Of a DNA stretch of 19,663 nt, positions 13,868 to 19,663 are shown piece after piece (the first letter of the stretch is position 1; each line of letters opens with the position of its first letter). The notes under the pieces are model-generated. The model searched no databases and was not told the DNA's origin. It saw only the letters and a program-made list of their open reading frames with translations. The stretch is taken from NCBI GenBank assembly GCA_900554275.1, contig USGS01000028.1, positions 1 through 19,663 of the forward strand, given 5' to 3'. Source of the DNA: an uncultured Eubacteriales bacterium. GTDB lineage: Bacteria; Bacillota; Clostridia; Oscillospirales; Oscillospiraceae. A program made the translations under genes and the position numbers.

Positions 13868-14533
13868 TTACTGCTGCTGCTGCCGGGGAACGATGTTCCC
13901 CGGTGCTTTGAAAATGCTGTCTGCCGGGACTGTGCCCCGGACGGCGCTGAGGGGGTAGACATGGGTATGGCGGCCGATGACCGCGCCGGGGTTCAGCACG
14001 CTGTTGCAGCCGATCTCCACATGATCGCCCAGCATCGCCCCCACCTTTTTGCGGCCTGTGTCCATGCGCTCCTGACCGCAGACACAGACCACGTGGGTCT
14101 TGTCAGATTTCACATTGGAGGTGATCGAACCCGCGCCCATGTGGGACTTGTAGCCCAGGATGCTGTCGCCCACATAGTTGTAGTGGGGCGTCTGTACGCC
14201 GTCGAACAGGATGACGTTCTTCAGCTCCACGGAGTTGCCCACCACGCAGCCCGCGCCCACCAGGGCGCTGCCCCGGATGAACGCGCCGTGGCGCACCTCC
14301 GTGTCCGGGCCGATGATGCACGGTCCGCCCAGGAAGGCCGTGGGCGCGACCCTGGCGGTCTTATGCACCCACACGTCCGGGGCGGGGCTTTCGTAGTCCG
14401 CTCCCAGCGCCGGGCCGAGGGTCAGGATCAGGTCGGAGATGCCGGCCAGCGCCTCCCAGGGATAGGTAAAGCGGGCCAGATAATCCCCCGCCAGCGTGTG
14501 TGTCAGGTCAAACAGATCATGAATGGTATACAT
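13868..14533 (-). CDS. Left-handed beta-helix protein resembling the GlmU acetyltransferase domain
   Basis: This 221-residue protein has an alpha-helical start (MYTIHDLFDLTHTLAGDYLA) and hexapeptide repeats from about residue 52 (VWVHKTARVAPTAFLGGPCI). Then comes a block reading VELKNVILFDGVQTPHYNYV and GDSILGYKSHMGAGSITSN. That block resembles the GlmU C-terminal active site, in which the lysine of VEVKK and the tyrosine before GD bind substrate. The N-terminal pyrophosphorylase domain of full GlmU (about 455 residues) is missing. Family members are often labelled UDP-N-acetylglucosamine pyrophosphorylase, which this architecture does not support. Pairing with glmM suggests a role on glucosamine-1-phosphate or a related amino sugar (inference). 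The start is the ATG at 14533, after AGGAGG at 14541-14546; an upstream-open frame crosses the promoter. It ends in four glutamines encoded by CAG repeats. Confidence 0.8.
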   Translation of the reverse strand: MYTIHDLFDLTHTLAGDYLARFTYPWEALAGISDLILTLGPALGADYESPAPDVWVHKTARVAPTAFLGGPCIIGPDTEVRHGAFIRGSALVGAGCVVGNSVELKNVILFDGVQTPHYNYVGDSILGYKSHMGAGSITSNVKSDKTHVVCVCGQERMDTGRKKVGAMLGDHVEIGCNSVLNPGAVIGRHTHVYPLSAVRGTVPADSIFKAPGNIVPRQQQQ

Positions 14534-14547
14534 ACAGCTTCCTCCTG

Positions 14548-14579
14548 CCGCGCTCTGTGCTACTGTACGCAGAACGCGG
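14548..14579 (-). promoter_or_regulatory. Leader hairpin next to a ribosome binding site
   Basis: In the leader of the beta-helix gene, ten bases (14570-14579) pair with 14548-14557, with one wobble and a 12-base loop. The stem ends one base before AGGAGG (14541-14546). It may affect translation or mRNA stability. No known riboswitch is recognised. Confidence 0.4.
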
Positions 14580-14594
14580 AGATGATATGCGCCC

Positions 14595-14623
14595 AGTATA
14601 GCGCAAATCGTGGGGTTTGGCAA
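14595..14623 (-). promoter_or_regulatory. Promoter of the beta-helix gene and glmM
   Basis: Minus-strand TTGCCA (14618-14623), a 17-base spacer and TATACT (14595-14600). It starts ten bases after the lysS terminator stem and gives a leader of about 55 bases containing the hairpin at 14548-14579. Confidence 0.75.
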
Positions 14624-14633
14624 GTAGAGGGGC

Positions 14634-14661
14634 AAAAAACCACCCCGGAGGGTGGTTTTTT
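14634..14661 (-). terminator. Terminator after lysS
   Basis: AAAAAACCACCC (14634-14645) pairs with GGGTGGTTTTTT (14650-14661) around a four-base loop, giving a T-run on either strand. It lies 11 bases after the lysS stop. Confidence 0.88.
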
Positions 14662-14672
14662 TGAAAGGTTCT

Positions 14673-16184
14673 TTACTTGTCCAGCGGCTTCATGGTCGGG
14701 AAGAGAATCACGTCGCGGATGGAGTCCGCACCGCACAGCAGCATGGAGCAGCGGTCGATGCCGAAGCCCAGGCCGCCGGTGGGCGGCATACCGTATTCCA
14801 GCGCCATGACGAAGTCCTCGTCCATCATGTCGGCCTCCTCGTCGCCGTTGGTGCGCTTCTCCGCCTGGGCCTTGAAGCGCTCATACTGGTCGATGGGGTC
14901 GTTCAGCTCGGAGAAGGCGTTGCCCATCTCGCAGCCGCAGATGAACGCCTCGTAGCGCTCCGTCAGCTCCGGCTGGGTGGGGCTGCGCTTGGCCAGGGGA
15001 CTGACCTCCACGGGGTACATGGTGATGAAGGTGGGCTGCACCAGCGTCTCCTCCACCTTCTGATCAAACGTTTCGTACAGGGCGTTGCCCCAGGTGTGGG
15101 GCACGCCGTCCATGTCCACGCCCACGCTCCTGGCCAGCTCCACGCCCTTGTCGTTGTCGCCGATGCAGGCCATGAAGTCCGCGCCGGTGACGTTCTTCAC
15201 CGCGTCGGCCATGGTCACGCGCGGCCAGCCGGGAGTCAGGTCGATGTCGTGGCCCAGCCACTGGACCTGGTAGCCGCCGTGGATCTCCTTGCACGCGCCG
15301 GAGAGGATGCCCTCCAGAATATCCATCATGCCGTCCAGGTTGGTGTAGGCCTGGTACAGCTCGCAGGTGGTGAACTCGGGGTTGTGCTTGGTGTCCATAC
15401 CCTCGTTGCGGAAGATGCGGCCCACCTCGTACACCCGCTCCATGCCGCCCACGATGAGCCGCTTCAGGTGCAGCTCGGTGGCGATACGCATATACATATC
15501 GATGTCCTGGGCGTTGTGGTGGGTGATGAAGGGCCGGGCATTGGCGCCGCCGGCGATGGGGCTGAGAACGGGGGTCTCTACCTCCATGAAGCCCAGATCG
15601 TCCAGATAGCGGCGCAGGAACGCCACGAACTTGCTGCGGATCTCGAAGTTGCGCTTGCTCTCCGGGTTCATGATCAGGTCCACGTAGCGCCGGCGGTAAC
15701 GGATCTCCTTGTCCGTCAGGCCGTGGAACTTCTCCGGCAGGGGACGCAGGGACTTGGACAGCAGGGTGATCTCACGGGCGCGGACAGACATCTCGCCCCG
15801 CTGGGTGCGGAACACCTCGCCCTTGACGCCCACGATGTCGCCAATGTCGTACTTCTTGAAACGGTTGTAGTTGTCCTCATCCATCTCGTCCTTCCGGGCG
15901 TAGATCTGGATGCGGCCCGTCTTATCCTGCAGATCGCAGAAGGAAACCTTGCCCATGCCGCGCTTGCTCATCAGGCGGCCCGCCACGGACACACTCTGGC
16001 CCTCCATGGCGTCAAAGCTGTCCTTGATGTCCTGGGTGTGGTGGGTCACGTCGAACCTGGTGATGGCGAAGGGATCGCGGCCCTCGTCCTGCAGCGCCTT
16101 CAGCTTCTCACGGCGGATGCGGAGCAGTTCGCCCAGATCCTGGTTCTGTTCGTTATTGGTCACATTGGTATTCTGATCTGCCAT
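14673..16184 (-). CDS. lysS: Lysyl-tRNA synthetase, class II
   Basis: This 503-residue enzyme charges tRNA-Lys. The N-terminal OB-fold anticodon-binding domain spans about 55-150 (VSVAGRLMSKRGMGKVSFCD). The class II catalytic domain follows. Motif 1 lies near FLRRYLDDLGFMEVETPVLS. Motif 2 reads VYEVGRIFRNEGMDTKHNPE. Motif 3 is GLGFGIDR (471-478). The length is normal. The ATG at 16184 follows AAGGAGG closely, and greA ends 18 bases upstream. greA-lysS is a known conserved pair in Firmicutes. I see no T-box leader; expression comes from the greA promoter. Confidence 0.97.
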   Translation of the reverse strand: MADQNTNVTNNEQNQDLGELLRIRREKLKALQDEGRDPFAITRFDVTHHTQDIKDSFDAMEGQSVSVAGRLMSKRGMGKVSFCDLQDKTGRIQIYARKDEMDEDNYNRFKKYDIGDIVGVKGEVFRTQRGEMSVRAREITLLSKSLRPLPEKFHGLTDKEIRYRRRYVDLIMNPESKRNFEIRSKFVAFLRRYLDDLGFMEVETPVLSPIAGGANARPFITHHNAQDIDMYMRIATELHLKRLIVGGMERVYEVGRIFRNEGMDTKHNPEFTTCELYQAYTNLDGMMDILEGILSGACKEIHGGYQVQWLGHDIDLTPGWPRVTMADAVKNVTGADFMACIGDNDKGVELARSVGVDMDGVPHTWGNALYETFDQKVEETLVQPTFITMYPVEVSPLAKRSPTQPELTERYEAFICGCEMGNAFSELNDPIDQYERFKAQAEKRTNGDEEADMMDEDFVMALEYGMPPTGGLGFGIDRCSMLLCGADSIRDVILFPTMKPLDK

Positions 16185-16202
16185 AACGGCCTCCTTATCT
16201 TG

Positions 16203-16679
16203 TCATCGTTCAATACTGTCCACACGGTAGTGGATAACGCCCTTGGGCGCTTCCACGGTCACTTCATCGCCCGCCTTGCGGCCCATCAGGGCTTTGCCGA
16301 AGGGAGATTCCTCGCTGATGGCCCGGCTCATCACATCGGCCTCCTGAGAGCCGACGATCTTATAGGCGGGCATCTGCTTTCGTGTATCCAGATTGGTGAC
16401 GATGACCTTGCAGCCGATAGAGATCTTATCGGAGTCCATCTCCGCCTCGTCCACGATGACGGCGTGGAGCAGGATGTCCTCCAGTTCGGCGATGCGGGAA
16501 TAGAGCTTGCCCTGCTCGTTCTTCGCCTCGTCGTACTCGCTGTTCTCGCTGAGGTCGCCAAAGCCGCGGGCCTCCTTGATCAGCTCCGCCACCTCGTCGG
16601 CGCGGGTGGTCTTGCTGTAGTCCAGCTCCTGTTTCAGCTCGTCATAGCGAGCCTGACTCATTTTGAATTCCTTAGCCAT
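16203..16679 (-). CDS. greA: Transcript cleavage factor GreA
   Basis: This 158-residue protein rescues backtracked RNA polymerase by stimulating transcript cleavage. An N-terminal coiled coil (about 1-78) carries the acidic tip GDLSENSEYDEAK, with D42 and E45 matching the catalytic pair of GreA. The C-terminal FKBP-like domain includes ISEESPFGKALMGRKAGDEV. I chose the ATG at 16679, which lies nine bases after AAAGGG (16690-16695). The ATG at 16688, which would add MCS, overlaps that site. Its promoter is a perfect consensus match, lying within the end of the preceding gene. Confidence 0.96.
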   Translation of the reverse strand: MAKEFKMSQARYDELKQELDYSKTTRADEVAELIKEARGFGDLSENSEYDEAKNEQGKLYSRIAELEDILLHAVIVDEAEMDSDKISIGCKVIVTNLDTRKQMPAYKIVGSQEADVMSRAISEESPFGKALMGRKAGDEVTVEAPKGVIHYRVDSIER

Positions 16680-16738
16680 GCTGCACATCCCTTTCTATTG
16701 GTAAGATGCCCCTCTACAGGCAAAATACGCACAATATA

Positions 16739-17431
16739 TCACGTTGCATTATAGTTATTTTCCCGCCGTCTGTCAAGAAAGGATATGACGGAAGCCACAT
16801 GAATTTCTGATGGTTGGCATTTGTCCGCCGCCGTCAGCGCCGCCAGCAGCGGCTCAGGCAGGGAGGGACTGCCGTATGTCACCGACTGGACACGGGCGCA
16901 GTCGTCTGTCAGGTACAGCACCGGACCGGTTACTGCGGAAGCGTCATGGCCTGTGCAAACCGTCAGGGCCGGCGTCAGGCCGCCGTCGCCGGGAGATATG
17001 CCCCAGCGGCGCAGCAGCAGATCCGTCAGGCCGGCGGGGTCGCCCTCGTCCAGCCGGATATACCGGACGCGGCGGGCCAGCACGGCCGCCGCCTGCCGGG
17101 CGGCGGCCTCTCCGCCTCTGCCGCAGCGGAGATATACCGCGGCGGCGGGCAGACCGTCGATGCAGAGGGCGTCCAGCAGCCGGTCCAGCAGCGCCAGCCG
17201 CAGCGGCAGCACCGGTATGGGATCGATGCCGTATCGGGCGGCCATGGCGGCCATGCGCTCATCTTCGAAAACGCCCCGGCGGATGCCGGACGCATACAGA
17301 TGCCGCAGGTAAGCGGCGGCGCGGCGGCGGGCAAAAAAGCCGCTGCCCACCGCAAGATGCCACAGGGGCAGACCGCGGACGGTGATAGGGACGAGCGTTG
17401 TTTTGGCGTACTGCGTTATGTAAACAAGCAT
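16739..17431 (-). CDS. Uncharacterised protein between the M23 hydrolase and greA
   Basis: This 230-residue protein is not one I recognise. It starts MLVYITQYAKTTLVPITVRG with AAAGGA (17438-17444) suitably upstream. It has no signal peptide or clear membrane segment. It is arginine- and alanine-rich and alternates short hydrophobic strands with helices (AVYLRCGRGGEAAARQAAAV, then RRVRYIRLDEGD, then GPVLYLTDDCARV), which suggests an alpha/beta cytosolic fold. That is inference only. A terminator (17454-17482) separates it from the upstream hydrolase gene with no clear promoter between. Its last 12 or so codons contain the greA promoter. The frame is open and its antisense frames look like shadows, so it is probably a real gene. 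Confidence 0.65.
   Translation of the reverse strand: MLVYITQYAKTTLVPITVRGLPLWHLAVGSGFFARRRAAAYLRHLYASGIRRGVFEDERMAAMAARYGIDPIPVLPLRLALLDRLLDALCIDGLPAAAVYLRCGRGGEAAARQAAAVLARRVRYIRLDEGDPAGLTDLLLRRWGISPGDGGLTPALTVCTGHDASAVTGPVLYLTDDCARVQSVTYGSPSLPEPLLAALTAADKCQPSEIHVASVISFLDRRRENNYNAT
16748..16776 (-). promoter_or_regulatory. Perfect consensus promoter for greA-lysS, inside the 3' end of the upstream gene
   Basis: Minus-strand TTGACA (16771-16776), exactly 17 bases, then TATAAT (16748-16753). All twelve consensus bases match. The elements are also codons of the unknown gene, whose protein ends FLDRRRENNYNAT. Transcription would start near 16741, close to that gene's stop, with a leader of about 60 bases before greA. 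Confidence 0.88.
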
Positions 17432-17453
17432 GGCGTGTCCTTTCTGCAAAAAG

Positions 17454-17482
17454 AGCGCTGACCCAGTATATGGGCCAGCGCT
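17454..17482 (-). terminator. Terminator after the M23 hydrolase gene
   Basis: On the minus strand AGCGCTGGCCCA pairs with TGGGTCAGCGCT (one wobble) around a TATAC loop, followed by CTTTTT. It closes the ftsEX-hydrolase operon. Only a few bases separate its T-run from the ribosome binding site of the next gene. Confidence 0.85.
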
Positions 17483-17501
17483 TTCCTGCATACGTACTTC
17501 G

Positions 17502-18698
17502 TTACCATGCCTTGATATAGCCCGCCAAATAGTTCAGCGGGTTCTGATACACGCCGCTGACGCGCACCTCGTAGTGCAGGTGTGCGCCGGTGGACGCACC
17601 GGTAGAACCGGTGATGCCCAGCACCGTGCCCTGGGACACCATCTGCCCCTCGGAGACCTTGACGGTGCTCATGTGGGCGTACAGCGTGGTCAGGCCGCCG
17701 CCGTGGTCCACCACCACGTAGTTGCCGTAGCCGCTGCCGCCGTAGTAGCTGCCCTGAAGCGGGCTGCTGGCCAGGATGACCTTGCCGCTTTTGACGGCAA
17801 AGACGGAGCTGGTGAACCCTACGTTGCAGATGTCCACGCCCTTGTGGTTGGTGCTGCCGAAGCCGCCGGGGGCGACACGGTTGCCGATGGGCGAGCTGAT
17901 CTTCTTGCTGGTGTTGACAGGCCAGATGAAGCCCTCGTTGCTGGGGACAACATCGGACTCGGCGATCAGGCGGTCGATCTCGGCGGCGATCTCCTTGGCC
18001 GCCTTTTCCTCCGCGGCGTAGATCTGCTCCAGCGCCTTCTGGTCGGCGGCGTACTCCTCCATCAATGCAGTGGTTTCGTTCAGCTTGGTCTCCAGCTCGT
18101 CCTGCTGCTCGCCCAGCTGCTTTTCATGCTCCTCCATGGCGGCCTTCTCCTCCGCGATGTTGGCGCGGGTCTCCTGAATGGCGGCGATGAGGGACTTGTT
18201 GTATTCCGCCACCTCGTTGACGAACTCCATACGGTTCAGCAGGTCGGCCATGCTGGTGGCCTTGAACAGGACGGACAGATAGCTGAGGCTGCCCCGCTCC
18301 TCCTCACTGCGCACCTGCTCACAGAACAGCTCGTATTGCAGATCCTCCAGCTCCTCGTAGCGGGTGATCTCGTCCGCCGCGTGCTGGATCTGACCCTGGG
18401 TGTCGTCGATCTGCTCCAGCAGCAGCTGGTTGCGCTGGTCCAGCAGGTTCTTCGTGGCCATGACGTCCTCTTTCTTCTTCTTGGCGTCGGCGATCTGCTT
18501 TTCCAGCTCCTTGAGCTTGTCGGCCTGCTCCTTTTTCTTCTGCTCCAGCGCCGCCATCCGGGCGGCCTTCTCCTGCTCCGCCGCCTCCTGCTCCGCCGTT
18601 TTGGCGGCGTAGGCCACCGTCACCGTCCCCACCAGCAGCAGGGACAGCGTCAGCGTCAAGGCCAAGAGGCCGCAGAGGATACGTTTTGCTCGCTTCAT
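17502..18698 (-). CDS. Secreted coiled-coil M23 murein hydrolase (EnvC/PcsB/CwlO-like partner of FtsEX)
   Basis: This 398-residue protein has a signal peptide (about 1-31, basic start then LLALTLTLSLLLVGTVTVAY, cleavage after A). A long charged coiled coil covers about 33-250. The C-terminal M23 zinc peptidase domain (about 275-398) contains H285 and D289 in HKGVD, H342 in YAHM, and H373 and H375 in HLHYEV, so the metal and catalytic residues are intact. Coiled-coil hydrolases of this kind are held inactive and switched on by the FtsEX complex during division or elongation. The gene begins 18 bases after ftsX, which supports that link. The ATG at 18698 has AAAGGAGA upstream. The exact peptidoglycan bond cut is unknown. 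Confidence 0.92.
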   Translation of the reverse strand: MKRAKRILCGLLALTLTLSLLLVGTVTVAYAAKTAEQEAAEQEKAARMAALEQKKKEQADKLKELEKQIADAKKKKEDVMATKNLLDQRNQLLLEQIDDTQGQIQHAADEITRYEELEDLQYELFCEQVRSEEERGSLSYLSVLFKATSMADLLNRMEFVNEVAEYNKSLIAAIQETRANIAEEKAAMEEHEKQLGEQQDELETKLNETTALMEEYAADQKALEQIYAAEEKAAKEIAAEIDRLIAESDVVPSNEGFIWPVNTSKKISSPIGNRVAPGGFGSTNHKGVDICNVGFTSSVFAVKSGKVILASSPLQGSYYGGSGYGNYVVVDHGGGLTTLYAHMSTVKVSEGQMVSQGTVLGITGSTGASTGAHLHYEVRVSGVYQNPLNYLAGYIKAW

Positions 18699-18716
18699 GG
18701 GGCTCTCCTTTCGTCG

Positions 18717-19613
18717 TTACACGCGAAGAAATCTGCGGATAGCGGTCAGACTGCCGCCCACGCCCACTAAAATACCGGCGGCCAAAAACACCAGCGCCAC
18801 GATGTACCAAATGTCCGTAAACGGCACAATATGCAGGATCTGCAAGCTGTCGGAGGACGCGATGCCCTTGGCCACCGCCAGATACAGCAGCCATTGCAGG
18901 CCGAAGGCCACCGCGGCACTGAGCGTTCCCAGCAGCAGTCCCTCGTACACGAAGGGCCAGCGGATGAAGCCGTTGGTGGCGCCCACCATCTTCATGATGG
19001 CGATCTCGTCGCGGCGGTCAAAGGTGGTGAGCTTGATGGTGTTGGAGATAATGAACACCGACACCAGCAGCAGTATGGCGATGAGGGCGATGGAGATGAC
19101 ACCGGCCACATTGCGGACGGTGACAAAGCCGTTGGCCACCGCCTCATCGGCCCGGGCCTTGGCGATACCCGGCACTTGCTCCACAGCATCCTTGGTGTCC
19201 ATGATATGGTCCGGGTCGGTGACATGGATCACATAGCGATGCCGGAACACCTCCGGCAGCAGGTCGCCGTACACGCCCTCGGCGTCGTATTTGGCCACGT
19301 AGGCATCCCGGGCCTCGGTACGGGTCACGAAGGAGCAGTCCGCCACATTGGCTACCGCCTCCACCTGGGACTGGAGCGCCCGGGCCTGGTCCTCGTCCAG
19401 CGTTTCGTCCACAAAGGCCACGATGGCGTTCTCCCGCTGGAGGTCAGCCAGGTTCTCATTGGCGTTGTAGGCCACCAGGGTAAATGTGCCCATGATGAGC
19501 AGACATGCCACGGTAACGCCGATGGCGGCGAAGGACATGAAGCCGTGGGAGAACATATTCCCCGCGCCTTCCTTGACAAAAAACTTAAAATCGGTGCGCA
19601 TTGTAAAAACCAT
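18717..19613 (-). CDS. ftsX: Cell division protein FtsX
   Basis: This 298-residue permease-like protein pairs with the ATPase FtsE to control peptidoglycan hydrolases at the membrane. The topology is typical: TM1 at about 27-49, an extracellular domain (about 50-168), TM2 170-191, TM3 222-246 and TM4 267-289. The FtsX core TTFDRRDEIAIMKMVGATNG lies between TM2 and TM3. I chose the ATG at 19613 because GGAG (19622-19625) is eight bases upstream. An ATG at 19601 (MRTDFKFF) lacks a ribosome binding site, and the frame stays open upstream to the window edge. Confidence 0.95.
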   Translation of the reverse strand: MVFTMRTDFKFFVKEGAGNMFSHGFMSFAAIGVTVACLLIMGTFTLVAYNANENLADLQRENAIVAFVDETLDEDQARALQSQVEAVANVADCSFVTRTEARDAYVAKYDAEGVYGDLLPEVFRHRYVIHVTDPDHIMDTKDAVEQVPGIAKARADEAVANGFVTVRNVAGVISIALIAILLLVSVFIISNTIKLTTFDRRDEIAIMKMVGATNGFIRWPFVYEGLLLGTLSAAVAFGLQWLLYLAVAKGIASSDSLQILHIVPFTDIWYIVALVFLAAGILVGVGGSLTAIRRFLRV

Positions 19614-19663
19614 AACCGCCACTCCATAGGTATCTGCTACGAAGGCGGTCTGGACATTCGCGG
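19585..19663 (-). CDS. ftsE: Probable 3' end of ftsE
   Basis: Upstream of ftsX a second frame ends with WSGGYGFYNAHRF and a TAA at 19585-19587, overlapping ftsX by 29 bases. A GGYG-type tail is common at the end of FtsE ATPases, and ftsE precedes ftsX almost universally. Only 25 codons are visible and none of the ATPase motifs, so the call rests on position. Another frame stopping at TAG 19637-19639 cannot be excluded as the true ftsE end. Confidence 0.5.
   Translation of the reverse strand, partial: RECPDRLRSRYLWSGGYGFYNAHRF

Noticed and set aside
13871..13882. CAG repeat at the end of the beta-helix gene as a phase-variable tract
   Set aside because: There are only four units and they are in frame at the extreme C-terminus, so a change in number would merely alter a glutamine tail.
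16680..16740. A T-box or other riboswitch controlling lysS
   Set aside because: The leader before greA is only about 60 bases, and the greA-lysS gap is 18 bases. There is no T-box sequence, specifier stem or antiterminator.
14652..16754. A 700-codon open frame on the plus strand
   Set aside because: It is fully antisense to lysS and greA, both certain genes. Its composition (runs of H, V, L, G, A) is what GC-rich codon bias produces in the antisense frame. It has no recognisable domain.

Overview
The window looks like core chromosome from a GC-rich Gram-positive member of the Clostridia, most like the gut Oscillospirales/Oscillospiraceae. That placement is an inference. It rests on strong AAGGAGG-type ribosome binding sites, a YrzB-like DUF1292 protein, folate-dependent TrmFO, a plsX/acpP/rnc neighbourhood, FtsX beside a coiled-coil M23 murein hydrolase, and intergenic hairpin repeats of a style I associate with these genomes. 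I see no phage, transposase, CRISPR array, tRNA or rRNA.

Left part (1-3860), mainly plus strand. A minus-strand gene runs off the left edge. A divergent intergenic region leads into a DUF1292 gene. Next comes a 525-base non-coding stretch with a 103-base nearly fully paired hairpin, a rod-shaped RNA fold resembling 6S RNA, and a strong terminator. A promoter then drives a membrane-anchored parvulin-type foldase, tcdA (t6A to ct6A tRNA modification) and possibly a tiny membrane ORF. This operon ends in a cluster of palindromic repeats and an AT-rich stretch where it meets minus-strand genes head-on.

Right part (3861-19663), entirely minus strand. In transcription order it reads: ftsE (3' end), ftsX, M23 peptidase; terminator; unknown gene; greA-lysS; terminator; GlmU-C-like beta-helix gene and glmM; terminator; TrmH-family methyltransferase, dprA, topA, trmFO, plsX; an internal promoter for acpP; terminator; rnc-proC. 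Genes inside each unit overlap by a few bases or lie less than 20 bases apart. Five minus-strand promoters close to the TTGACA-N17-TATAAT consensus can be read directly, and the one for greA is a perfect match.

The genes cover the cell envelope (FtsEX plus hydrolase, amino-sugar phosphate metabolism, a secreted-protein foldase), fatty acid and phospholipid supply (plsX, acpP), RNA modification and processing (trmFO, TrmH-type, tcdA, rnc), transcription and translation (greA, lysS), DNA topology and uptake (topA, dprA) and proline synthesis (proC). I found no convincing new multi-gene system. The most interesting items are the 704-1068 RNA locus, the uncharacterised gene at 16739-17431, the stand-alone GlmU-like acetyltransferase paired with glmM, and two terminators that sit directly against the ribosome binding site of the next gene.
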